Positions 16,321 to 23,760 are shown, counted from the stretch's first letter. The stretch: 44,718 nucleotides of DNA from Acidimicrobiaceae bacterium (GCA_027315005.1 DAHUZT010000053.1:1-44718); one strand, 5' to 3'. Program-made: numbers and translations. Notes: generated from the letters alone by a model not told the origin.

Positions 16321-17979
16321 ATGTTCCCCTACGCCGTCGAGTCGTTCACCGCCGAGGAGGAAGACATCCTTCGCCGGTACGTAACCAACCTCGATCGGCC
16401 GGTGTTCGCCCTGGTCAACCTCCCTGAAGTGGTCAAAGGGGCGCTGTTCGCCCGCTACTCCCGTTCGCCGAAGAGCCTCCGGCGGCTGTTTCTCGACGAA
16501 TTCGTCGGAGAGCTCGACATCAGTGGGGACGTGACCGTTGACGCCACCGTCGGCATCGAGCGGGCCGAGGAGCTCTACGAGCGGGTGTTCCTCGAGTACG
16601 GCGACGACTCGGTGGCCCAGCTCGGAGGGGTCCATCTGGCATGCGAGCAGGCGTCCAACGTGCTCACCAAGGTGCTCGAGTGGGGGAGGCTGATGGCCTA
16701 CCTCGAGCAGTCGACCCGCTACATCGCCTTCGACAGCCGTCTCTCCACCGGCCACTACCGCTACTACCGCGACCCGGGGGTGCTCGACTCCCCGCTCGGA
16801 GCCCGCTACGTCGGTGAGATGGACCGGATGTTCGACACCTACGGCGAGCTCCTCGGAGAGCTGGTGGCCTGGCTGGCCCGTCGGCATCCCCGCCAGCCGG
16901 GGGATTCGGATTTCGTGCACCGCCAGGCGATCAAGGCCAAGGCGCTCGATTCCCTCCGCGGGCTCCTGCCCGCCGGGTCGCTCTCGAACGTGGGGATCTA
17001 CGGAACCGGTCAGTCCTACGAACTCCTGCTCTTGCGGATGCGGTCGCACCCGTTGCCCGAGACCCGCGCCTATGCCGAACTCGTCCTCGAAGAGCTGCGC
17101 AAGGTGATCCCGTCGTTCCTGCAGCGGATCGATCGACCCGAACGGGGCGGGGCCTGGTCGAGCTATCTGTCCCGGACCCGACAAGCCACCGCCGAGCTGG
17201 TCGACGAGCTCTTCTGCGACCTGGTCTCCCCCTCCGGGGGAGCGGTCGGTGGACCATCCGGGAGGCCGTCGGTCGTACTGCTCGACTGGGATCCCCGAGG
17301 AGAGGAGAAGGTCATCGCCTCCATCGTCGGCCCGAACACCAATCGAAGCGAATCGGAGGTCCTCCAGGCGGTGGGTCGGATGGGGACCGAGGAGAAGCAG
17401 TCACTGCTCCGGGCGTATGTCGGGGATCGGACCAACCGGCGGCATCGCCCGGGGCGAGCCTTCGAGCGCACCTCGTACCGTTTCGAAGTCGTGTCCGACT
17501 ACGGGGCCTTTCGCGATCTACAACGTCACCGGATGCTCACCGTCGACTGGCAGACACTCGGGACCGAGCTCGGCTACCAGGTGCCCGGCGTCGTGGATGA
17601 GGCCGGCATGGACGGGCGATTCGTGGCCTCGCTCGAGCGGTCAGCCGAACTGGCCACGACGTTGGCACCGACTTTCCCGGTCGAGTCCGCCTACGCCATC
17701 GCCCTTGCCTACCACCTCCGCTACACGATGCAGATGAACGCCCGCGAAGCGATGCACGTGCTCGAGCTCCGTTCGGGAGCCCAGGGCCATCCGTCCTACC
17801 GATGGATCGCCCAGGAGATGCACCGGCTCATCGCCGAGCAAGCAGGGCACCATCTGTTGGCAGGGTCGATGGTCCACGTCGACTACGGCGACACCGAGCT
17901 CGAGCGGCTCGACGCCGAACGCACCGCCGAGCAACGGCGGGATTCCCACTCCGTCACAAGAATTCCATCAAGCACCTGA
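16321..17979 (+). CDS. Double-length FAD-dependent thymidylate synthase-like protein (tandem ThyX domains)
   Basis: At 552 residues the protein is twice the usual ThyX length (about 220-250) and shows two ThyX-like halves. Classic ThyX carries RHR-x2-S-x-N-x2-S-x-R. In the first half, residues 121-134 (WGRLMAYLEQSTRY) keep the third Arg, the reactive-site Ser and the final Arg but lose RH, Ser and Asn. In the second half, residues 401-414 (QRHRMLTVDWQTLG) keep RHR but replace the later Ser by Thr and lose the final Arg. Downstream, the second half keeps MNAREAMHVLELR, while the first has YGTGQSYELLLLRMR. ThyX makes dTMP from dUMP with methylene-tetrahydrofolate and NADPH. Whether this protein still does is uncertain. 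Confidence 0.8.
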   Translation: MFPYAVESFTAEEEDILRRYVTNLDRPVFALVNLPEVVKGALFARYSRSPKSLRRLFLDEFVGELDISGDVTVDATVGIERAEELYERVFLEYGDDSVAQLGGVHLACEQASNVLTKVLEWGRLMAYLEQSTRYIAFDSRLSTGHYRYYRDPGVLDSPLGARYVGEMDRMFDTYGELLGELVAWLARRHPRQPGDSDFVHRQAIKAKALDSLRGLLPAGSLSNVGIYGTGQSYELLLLRMRSHPLPETRAYAELVLEELRKVIPSFLQRIDRPERGGAWSSYLSRTRQATAELVDELFCDLVSPSGGAVGGPSGRPSVVLLDWDPRGEEKVIASIVGPNTNRSESEVLQAVGRMGTEEKQSLLRAYVGDRTNRRHRPGRAFERTSYRFEVVSDYGAFRDLQRHRMLTVDWQTLGTELGYQVPGVVDEAGMDGRFVASLERSAELATTLAPTFPVESAYAIALAYHLRYTMQMNAREAMHVLELRSGAQGHPSYRWIAQEMHRLIAEQAGHHLLAGSMVHVDYGDTELERLDAERTAEQRRDSHSVTRIPSST

Positions 17980-18025
17980 CCAGGTACGACGCGCGGACAT
18001 CCTTGTCGGAGGGGGTATCGAACGC

Positions 18026-18056
18026 TTGACGGGATCCGGTGGTCGTGGCCTATCGT
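18026..18056 (+). promoter_or_regulatory. Candidate promoter of the non-coding region (TTGACG / TATCGT)
   Basis: TTGACG at 18026-18031 and TATCGT at 18051-18056 are separated by 19 bases, slightly more than the usual 17-18. Transcription would begin near 18063, ahead of the paired segments described in the next entry. Confidence 0.45.
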
Positions 18057-18062
18057 TCGGCC

Positions 18063-18360
18063 AGTCCCAGTCGCCCTGTGGCGCGCTCCGCTCGGCGGTG
18101 CGGCTCGAGGGAGGGATGCTGTGAGAGGCGGAGGGAGACCCAGGGGATCGAGTAGAAAACATCTTCGTGGGACCGATGGCGTGGACCGGGTGTCTCGGGG
18201 AGGTGGCGCCAAAGAGCCCCTGGGTCCACCCGCCTGGGCCGCGACCGGTCGACGGCTTGCAGAATGCCGAAGCCGGCCGGGTACCCGGAAAGGGTGTCCG
18301 GAACACACAGAGGGAATCGGTACAGGGAATAACGGTCGCTGATCCCCTGTTCGCCTCCAT
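18063..18360 (+). ncRNA. Candidate structured RNA with competing long-range pairings
   Basis: No convincing gene lies between 17980 and 18487. A perfect 10-bp inverted repeat joins GACCCAGGGG (18137-18146) to CCCCTGGGTC (18217-18226). The 3' part of the same left arm, CAGGGGATC (18141-18149), can instead pair over nine bases with GATCCCCTG (18341-18349). That right arm also closes a local hairpin, ACAGGG (18322-18327) with CCCTGT (18345-18350). A further six-base hairpin, CGGCTT (18253-18258) with AAGCCG (18270-18275), lies between. Mutually exclusive pairings of this length are a hallmark of riboswitches and attenuators, though this could also be an independent small RNA. The ends are estimates. 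I found none of the conserved boxes of RNase P RNA, tmRNA or SRP RNA. Confidence 0.45.
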
Positions 18361-18453
18361 CGGAACGCCCCGTCCATCGACCGTGGTGCTCTACGAGAGG
18401 GACGGCGAGCACGCCATCTCCAATCGCCTGCTCAGACCCGACGCCGGAACGTC

Positions 18454-18459
18454 TAGGAT
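18454..18459 (+). promoter_or_regulatory. -10 element TAGGAT of the DUF4193 gene
   Basis: TAGGAT lies 28 bases before the ATG at 18488, giving a leader of roughly 20 bases. The zinc-finger gene can therefore be transcribed independently of the structured region upstream. Confidence 0.5.
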
Positions 18460-18487
18460 CCGGCCAAACTCACCACGAAAGACGCAG

Positions 18488-18973
18488 ATGCCACAAGAAC
18501 TGGACGAGGTCGACGGACCGGACGAGCTCATCGAGGGAGAGCTCGAGGAGCTCGAGGAAGTCGATGACCTCATCGCCGAAGACGAGCTCGGGATACCCGA
18601 CGTCGATGCGGAAGAGGATGGCGATGCCGACGTCGTCGAGGTCGATGTCGAATCCGAGGTCGAGGTTCCGGCTGTGCCGGCCAAGGGTCCGGCGAAAGCG
18701 GTGGTGGGTGAGGAGTCCGACGACGACGAGGAGGAGGAACCGGATGACGAGGATGTCGAGGCCAGTCTCGACACGATCCTGAAGGAGCGCCTGGTCGTCG
18801 AAGAAGTCGAGGACGACGAGGAGGCGGTGGAGCCCGAGGAGCGCTCAGCCGACGGGGTCGAACGAGTGCTCCCCAAACAACCCGGCGAGTTCGTCTGCCG
18901 TTCTTGCTTCCTCGTCAAACATCCGAACCAGTTGGCCAACAAAAAGAGGATGCTCTGCCGCGACTGCGTCTGA
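18488..18973 (+). CDS. DUF4193-family protein with long acidic region and C-terminal Cys4 zinc finger
   Basis: The protein has 161 residues. Its C-terminal 30 residues (FVCRSCFLVKHPNQLANKKRMLCRDCV) form a CxxC...CxxC zinc finger matching DUF4193 proteins such as mycobacterial Rv2699c (about 100 residues). The family is confined to actinobacteria and has no established function. Here the finger is preceded by about 120 residues that are extremely rich in Glu and Asp, with runs such as ELEELEEVDD and SDDDEEEEPDDEDVE, probably disordered. The ATG at 18488 is the first start after the TAGGAT element; longer upstream frames would translate the structured non-coding region. The acidic extension suggests binding to a basic partner such as polymerase or ribosomal protein (inference). 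Confidence 0.8.
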   Translation: MPQELDEVDGPDELIEGELEELEEVDDLIAEDELGIPDVDAEEDGDADVVEVDVESEVEVPAVPAKGPAKAVVGEESDDDEEEEPDDEDVEASLDTILKERLVVEEVEDDEEAVEPEERSADGVERVLPKQPGEFVCRSCFLVKHPNQLANKKRMLCRDCV

Positions 18974-19012
18974 GCCGCCGATGGCGCCGGTGGCCGGAGC
19001 CGGTCCGCCTCG

Positions 19013-19055
19013 TGGCGACAAGGAGCCGATGATCCCCCTGGCGACAAGGAGCCGA
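19013..19055 (+). repeat. Duplicated ribosome-binding segment
   Basis: TGGCGACAAGGAGCCGA occurs at 19013-19029 and 19039-19055, a 26-bp period. Each copy contains AAGGAG followed within a few bases by an ATG (19029 and 19058). Only the second ATG opens the long frame, so the translation-initiation signal looks duplicated. Confidence 0.7.
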
Positions 19056-19057
19056 GG

Positions 19058-19633
19058 ATGCCCGATCGGGAGGTCCGAGACCAGGACAGTCCTGGAGACC
19101 AGCGCAGTAGGTTCAACGAGCGACTCTGGGATCTGCTCGTCTTCGTGCCGGTGGGTATCGTCGCTTCGGTGGCCGACGACCTGCCGGAGCTGGCCGCGCG
19201 CGGGCGCGAGCGCATCGGCGTCCAGGTCTCCTCAGCGCGAGCGGTCGGACAGTTCGCGGTCAGAGCCGGCCACGAGCAGGTGAAGAGGCGGACCGGGGTG
19301 TTCCGTCGGGGGAGTGGGACCGAAGGCGCCGACAGCCCGCCTGTTCGACGTGCAGCGGTCGGGGACCTGGAGTCTGTGCCCGGTGGCGGGAGCTCGAACA
19401 CGGAGCCGACCGGACGAGATCGAGGGTCGACCGCCTCTCCGAATGGGCACGTACCCGCGGTGGCGAGCTTGTCGATTCCCGGCTTCGACACCCTTTCCGC
19501 CTCGCAGGTCGTGCAGCGTCTCGACGGCCTGAGCCGTTCAGAGCTGGTCGCGGTCCGTGCCTACGAGGCCTCCAACCGCGGCCGGCGAACGATTCTCAAT
19601 CGGGTGGACCAGCTCTTCGACGAGCGGTCCTGA
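19058..19633 (+). CDS. Uncharacterised protein with a C-terminal actinobacterial helical module
   Basis: This 191-residue protein has an N-terminal segment (about 20-95) with hydrophobic and charged helices (RLWDLLVFVPVGIVASVADDLPELAARGRERIG...) that resembles amphipathic phasin- or lipid-droplet-associated-type helices. A Gly/Ser/Pro-rich linker (about 95-145) follows. The C-terminal module, about residues 148-190, reads IPGFDTLSASQVVQRLDGLSRSELVAVRAYEASNRGRRTILNRVDQL when joined in pieces. I recognise this short three-helix pattern from many actinobacterial proteins with varied N-termini, but no biochemical role is known to me. The ATG at 19058 follows the second copy of a duplicated AAGGAG segment. 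Confidence 0.65.
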   Translation: MPDREVRDQDSPGDQRSRFNERLWDLLVFVPVGIVASVADDLPELAARGRERIGVQVSSARAVGQFAVRAGHEQVKRRTGVFRRGSGTEGADSPPVRRAAVGDLESVPGGGSSNTEPTGRDRGSTASPNGHVPAVASLSIPGFDTLSASQVVQRLDGLSRSELVAVRAYEASNRGRRTILNRVDQLFDERS

Positions 19634-19669
19634 TCCGACCCGGGGCATTCCGATCCGAGGGGAGCGGCC

Positions 19670-20146
19670 GTGGAGACGGTGAGGACCGCAACCCTCTCGG
19701 ATACCGGTCGACTGGCCGAGATGATCTCCGAGCTGGTGGTGTCGCTGCTCGGCGCACGTGGTGGTGCGGAGCTGATCGGGGACCGGATGGGTACCTCGGA
19801 TCGGTCCCTCGGCCAGCAGGACGACCTCGCATCGATGATCCTCGACGAGGGGAGGTTGGTGCTGGTGGGTTCCATCGATCGGGTCATCCTGGGGATGGGC
19901 CTCTGGCACCGGACGACCGCCGATGCAGGCCGTCGTGGCTTCCTCGATGCGTGCTACGTGGACCCCGGGGCACGGGGTGTGGGCCTGGGTCGTCTTCTCA
20001 TGGAGGCCGGATTGGCGTGGTGCGCCGAGATGGGATGTGGCGCGGTGGACGGGTTGGCCCTACCGGGGGATCGGGTGGCCAAGAACTTCTATGAAGGCTC
20101 GGGTTTCAAGGCCCGTCTCCTCACCATGCACCGCTCGTTCGAGTGA
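19670..20146 (+). CDS. GNAT-family N-acetyltransferase
   Basis: The 158-residue protein starts METVRTATLSDTGRLAEMISEL, the typical first strand and helix of the fold. The acetyl-CoA pyrophosphate-binding motif is LDACYVDPGARGVGLGRLLMEAGLAWCAEMG (about residues 92-122), containing the R/Q-x-x-G-x-G/A loop as ARGVGLG. The last part, GLALPGDRVAKNFYEGSGFKARLLTMHR, is the usual C-terminal strand with 'N/KFYEGSGF'. The acceptor substrate cannot be predicted. The GTG start lies 36 bases after the preceding stop. The last codons of the gene begin a 21-bp tandem repeat. Confidence 0.85.
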   Translation: METVRTATLSDTGRLAEMISELVVSLLGARGGAELIGDRMGTSDRSLGQQDDLASMILDEGRLVLVGSIDRVILGMGLWHRTTADAGRRGFLDACYVDPGARGVGLGRLLMEAGLAWCAEMGCGAVDGLALPGDRVAKNFYEGSGFKARLLTMHRSFE

Positions 20147-20204
20147 GGGTCCGACTCGTTCGAGCGAGGGTCCGACTCGTTCGAGTGAGGGTCCGACTCG
20201 TTCG
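20134..20204 (+). repeat. 21-bp tandem repeat spanning the GNAT stop codon
   Basis: Three full units start at 20134, 20155 and 20176, followed by a partial fourth to 20204. Each begins CTCGTTCGAG; the middle copy differs by one base (GAGCGAG instead of GAGTGAG). The unit includes the last codons and stop of the acetyltransferase, so the 3' end has been copied in frame. The array separates two convergent genes by 73 bases. It is too short and has no spacers, so it is not a CRISPR array. Confidence 0.85.
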
Positions 20205-20218
20205 GTCATCTCCGGCTC

Positions 20219-21484
20219 TCACCGGACACGTCGGCCTGCTGGTGAGCGGGCCGTGACGGCCCGGCGCGGTCGAGGCGGAGGGGGAACAGGTATGCCGAGC
20301 AGCCGGGCCAGTTCGGGAACCGATCCGGATGCCCGGCGGGCAGCCGTCAACAACGCCTCGTCAGGCGTGGACGGGAGGCCCAGAGGCTTGACCGTCCGAC
20401 GTACGGGGGATTCGACGACGAGCTCGAGGAGAGCGAGCCACTCTTCGGGCGGGGTCTCGGCCGTCATGGCACGGCCAGCGGCGACCGAGAGCTCGAGGGC
20501 CAGCTCGGCCGAGAGGCGCGCTGCCGGCTCGGGGGGTTTGAGGGAGGTTCGAAGCGCCTCGGACACCCGTCCCTCGTCCAGCGCCGAGCTGATCCGGGAC
20601 ACCCACCGCTCGCGCAGGGCGGTCACCCGCTCGTCCAGCGAAGTTCGCAGGGCGGCGGTCAGCTCGGTCGCCTCTTTGTCGAGCGACACGGTCGAGGCCG
20701 CCGCCACGATCGAGCGAACCTCCCGGAGGGGCACCTCCTTACCGGCATTGCGGGCGGCCACCGCACGGTCCTTCCAGGCCGCCAGGTTGACGATCGGGAG
20801 CAAGCGCTCGGCCATCGACAGAAGCGGAGCCGGCGTCACCTCTGGGCGATGGTCTGCTCGAGCCCGTGCGTTCTGTTCGTCGATGGCCTGGCGAACGGCC
20901 GGGATGCCCCCGCGGAGCAGTTGCTCGGCCACCGGCAGCTCCTCGGGCCTGAGGCCGGCCAACGCCTCGTTCCGGTAGGCGGTCGAAGTCCCGGGCCTGC
21001 GCTGGCGATCACGTTCTCGGGCCGGCCGGGATGCCGGCCGGCGTTGCCGATCGGATGCCCCAGAGGAGTCCGGGCGCCGTGCTTCCCGAGAGAGCCGGGC
21101 GTCGCGGGGACTCCCGGCCCGGTCGCCGTCGCCGGGTCCTGCCGGGCGGCCCCTACCACCCCGGCCACCCCGGTCCTCCCGGCGGGGCTTCTTCCCTGGT
21201 GCGAGGCGCACGTTCACGTCGGACCCTCGATGCGGGGTCCCGACCACTTCGATCCGGTCGGCGGACCGCTGGTCGGCCTTCGTTCTGGCTGGGACCAAAC
21301 CGGTCACCGTGGTGCCGTCGAGCGAGATGTCGACCTCGGCCCGAAGCACTGCACCCACCAACGTCCCCTCGGGAACGAGCGCAGCGGACACAGTGCCCCT
21401 GGGTTGCCTGGCTCCGGCGGCCCGCCAGGTCCATGACCCATCCTCGGTCCTGCTGGTGAGTTCGATCTCGATCCGGTGGCTCAT
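20219..21484 (-). CDS. Uncharacterised basic protein with RG/RP-rich disordered middle
   Basis: I do not recognise this 421-residue protein. An N-terminal beta-rich domain (about residues 1-95; IEIELTSRTEDGSWTWRAAG..., TLVGAVLRAEVDISLDGTTVTGLVP) looks like an OB or S1-like barrel. Residues about 97-170 are Arg/Gly/Pro/Asp-rich and surely disordered (REDRGGRGGRGRPAG and related). The C-terminal 240 residues are helical, with LAAWKDRAVAARNAGKEVPLREVRSIVAAA and a closing segment LARLLGIPVPPPPRPRR. Barrel plus RGG-like linker suggests nucleic-acid binding (inference). The ATG follows a TAGCCT element at ten bases. It is convergent with the GNAT gene. Confidence 0.7.
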   Translation of the reverse strand: MSHRIEIELTSRTEDGSWTWRAAGARQPRGTVSAALVPEGTLVGAVLRAEVDISLDGTTVTGLVPARTKADQRSADRIEVVGTPHRGSDVNVRLAPGKKPRREDRGGRGGRGRPAGPGDGDRAGSPRDARLSREARRPDSSGASDRQRRPASRPARERDRQRRPGTSTAYRNEALAGLRPEELPVAEQLLRGGIPAVRQAIDEQNARARADHRPEVTPAPLLSMAERLLPIVNLAAWKDRAVAARNAGKEVPLREVRSIVAAASTVSLDKEATELTAALRTSLDERVTALRERWVSRISSALDEGRVSEALRTSLKPPEPAARLSAELALELSVAAGRAMTAETPPEEWLALLELVVESPVRRTVKPLGLPSTPDEALLTAARRASGSVPELARLLGIPVPPPPRPRRAVTARSPAGRRVR

Positions 21485-21494
21485 ACCGGCCGAC

Positions 21495-21500
21495 AGGCTA
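21495..21500 (-). promoter_or_regulatory. -10 element TAGCCT of the minus-strand hypothetical gene
   Basis: On the minus strand TAGCCT ends ten bases before the ATG at 21484. Confidence 0.45.
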
Positions 21501-21671
21501 GTTCCGGGTTCGGCCCGCGCGTGAAAACGCGCTTCGGTCTGCTCGGAGCAGTCGTGGAGAGGTCCCCGCTCCGAGATCGAACATCACGTCCACCAGGGAG
21601 ATACCGGTCGGCCGTCCGGACGGGTCGATCGCCGAAGTGGGGCCTTGCGAGCCCAACCGAATGTTCGGGGG

Positions 21672-21677
21672 TAGGGT
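21672..21677 (+). promoter_or_regulatory. Candidate -10 element TAGGGT in the 290-bp divergent intergenic region
   Basis: The interval 21485-21774 holds no convincing gene. TAGGGT lies 97 bases before the ATG at 21775, so the transcript would have a leader of about 90 bases. That leader contains GTGAC/GTCAC half-palindromes near 21727-21759 and ends with AGCAGGGGG ahead of the ATG. Confidence 0.4.
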
Positions 21678-21774
21678 CTGGCGACCAACGTGATGGGGGA
21701 CCGAGTGGCACGGTGGGCCGTTCCGTCACGACGATGACCACAGTGACAGTGCTCGTCACGGAGAGCAGGGGGAC

Positions 21775-23760
21775 ATGACCTTCACCCAGGACAGCACCGG
21801 GAGGGACAGCACCGGGAACGCTCGGAATGATTCCCGACTGGGGGAGCGGACCGTCGCCGGGCGGCTCGGGGTGTCGGCCCGTGCCGTACAGATCGTCCTC
21901 GGGGTGCTCTGGATCCTCGACGCCATCCTCCAGTTCCAACCGAAGATGTTCGGGACCGATTTCGTCTCGATGATCATCGCCCCGAATGCAGCCGGTCAGC
22001 CGGCGGCCATCGGTTCCTCGATCACCCACATGTCGAACTTTCTCTCGCGCGACGTCGCACTGTGGAACACCGTGTTCGGGCTGACCCAGCTCGCGATCGG
22101 GTTCGGACTCATGTTCCGACGGACCGTGCGGCGGGCTCTGGCCGTCTCGTTCGCGTGGGCCTTCGGTGTCTGGTGGTTCGGTGAGGGCTTCGGAGGCATC
22201 CTGACCGGGCACGCCACCCCGTTCACCGGAGCGCCGGGGGCGGTTGTCCTCTACGCGGTCATCGGGTTGCTGGTCTGGCCCCGGAAGCCGGTGAACGCTG
22301 CCGGACCGGTTGCCGGCGGTCTCCAGGCGACCCCGACCGGACCTGAGCATCCGACCGCCGGGATGGCCTCATCCGCCGCAGGGCGCGGACCTCTCGGGGG
22401 GTTGGGTGGGATGGCGATCTGGTCTGCGGTGTGGGTGTTCTTTGCCGTCCTCCAGTTCCTCCCACAGAACCGCACTGCTTCGTGGTTCCAGCGAATGTTC
22501 GACGGGGCGGCGGCCGGACAACCCTATTGGTACGCGCACGTGCTCGACTCGCTCGGTCATGCGTTCACCGGTGCCGGTACGCCGATCGCGGTTCTGGCGG
22601 GTGCCGGGTTTCTGGTCATCGGGATCGGACCGTTCGTGTCGCGCCGCTCCGACGTCTTCATCGTCGCCGGAATGGTGATGGGTGTCGTCTTCTGGCTCAC
22701 CGGCCAGGGATTGGGGGGCATCATGACCGGCATGGGGACGGATCCCAATGCCGGTCTTCTGCTCGTGCTGCTCGGCGCGACCTGTATGCCGACGGTCCTC
22801 TCACCGGAGAGGGAGCCGGTCCCCATCGCGACGGCCTTGGAACACCACCGGACTTGGGTCACTGCGGGAATGGTGATGCTGGCCGTGCTGCCGGCCGCGG
22901 TGGCGACCATCCCGGGTGCCGCTGCAGCTGTCGCAACACCCGCCTCGAACAGCACCAACGGTTCTTCGTCCGGGGCCATGGTCATGGCCGGTTCATCCGG
23001 TACCGGGGCATCGGGGAGCCTGACGACGAGGACGGAGGCACGTGGAGGTGTCATCGCCAAGTCGATGAACATGTCGGGAATGGCGGGATTGGGGGTGACG
23101 GATCCCAACTGGAGATTCACCGGCTCTCCGCTACCGGCTGCGGAAGTGTCCTTGCTCACCGCGGTCACCAGCATCACCGACAAGGGGCATGCCATGCAGA
23201 CCCCGGACTGCTCAACGGCCCCGACCGCAACCCAGGTGCTCGGAGCGGTCCAGTACGTGCAGGCCACCTCCGCCGCCGTCGCCAAGTACAAACTGTTGAG
23301 TACCGCCCTCGCGGCCGGTTACGTCCCGGTCACCAGCACGGCCTATCCCGTCGTCCACTACGTCAACTACCGGTACATGAACCGCGCCGACATCCTCGAT
23401 CCGACTCATGTCGATTCCCTGGTGTACGCCTTCACGCCGCAGGGCCCCGTCCTGGTGGCCGCCATGTACCTGATGCCGGGCAAGGGCCAAGGGCCAATGC
23501 CATACGGCTGCCTCGTCCAGTGGCACGCCCACACCAATCTGTGCACGTCCACGACCACCCATCAGATCGACGGGTTCCTGCCATGCCCCGCTGGTTCCGT
23601 TCACCTGGGGCCGACACCGTACATGACCCACGTGTGGCAGGTTCCGGTGGCCGGAGGGCCGCTGGCCATCGACCCGTCCGACCTGCAGGTGGTCGAGGCG
23701 GCAATCATGGCCCAGCAGGCGGGGCTCGCCCCGGTGACCGCCAAACCGTCGAGCGCCTGA
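21775..23760 (+). CDS. Duplicated membrane protein fused to a secreted Met- and His/Cys-containing domain
   Basis: This 661-residue protein has three parts. Residues about 30-170 and 205-345 are two copies of a four-helix membrane unit, each with LQF followed by QP, a GIG/GFG turn, and a GEGFGGILTGHAT / GQGLGGIMTGMGT loop. A further helix (TAGMVMLAVLPAAVATI) leads into a Ser/Thr/Gly/Met-rich linker (MVMAGSSG, KSMNMSGMAG). The last 230 residues form a domain containing YVNYRYMNRADILDP, AMYLMPGKGQ, LVQWHAHTNLC and, downstream, MTHVWQVP. The WHxHxNLC cluster and Met-rich linker look like a metal site, perhaps copper, outside the membrane (inference). I know of no assigned function. Confidence 0.75.
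   Translation: MTFTQDSTGRDSTGNARNDSRLGERTVAGRLGVSARAVQIVLGVLWILDAILQFQPKMFGTDFVSMIIAPNAAGQPAAIGSSITHMSNFLSRDVALWNTVFGLTQLAIGFGLMFRRTVRRALAVSFAWAFGVWWFGEGFGGILTGHATPFTGAPGAVVLYAVIGLLVWPRKPVNAAGPVAGGLQATPTGPEHPTAGMASSAAGRGPLGGLGGMAIWSAVWVFFAVLQFLPQNRTASWFQRMFDGAAAGQPYWYAHVLDSLGHAFTGAGTPIAVLAGAGFLVIGIGPFVSRRSDVFIVAGMVMGVVFWLTGQGLGGIMTGMGTDPNAGLLLVLLGATCMPTVLSPEREPVPIATALEHHRTWVTAGMVMLAVLPAAVATIPGAAAAVATPASNSTNGSSSGAMVMAGSSGTGASGSLTTRTEARGGVIAKSMNMSGMAGLGVTDPNWRFTGSPLPAAEVSLLTAVTSITDKGHAMQTPDCSTAPTATQVLGAVQYVQATSAAVAKYKLLSTALAAGYVPVTSTAYPVVHYVNYRYMNRADILDPTHVDSLVYAFTPQGPVLVAAMYLMPGKGQGPMPYGCLVQWHAHTNLCTSTTTHQIDGFLPCPAGSVHLGPTPYMTHVWQVPVAGGPLAIDPSDLQVVEAAIMAQQAGLAPVTAKPSSA

Noticed and set aside
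14164-17184. A 1006-residue open frame on the minus strand
   Set aside because: It lies opposite the helicase and thyX-like genes, has no recognisable motif, and has the composition expected from the antisense of GC-rich coding DNA.
18063-18360. RNase P RNA, tmRNA or SRP RNA
   Set aside because: The GAGGAAAGTCC and ACAGAA boxes of RNase P, the tRNA-like 3' end of tmRNA and the SRP GGAAGG/AGCAG loops are not present on either strand.
18167-18487. A longer start for the DUF4193 gene at 18167
   Set aside because: It would translate the paired non-coding segments and the TAGGAT element. The extra sequence has no family similarity that I can see.
20134-20204. CRISPR-like repeat array
   Set aside because: The repeats are directly tandem without spacers, and no cas gene is in the window.
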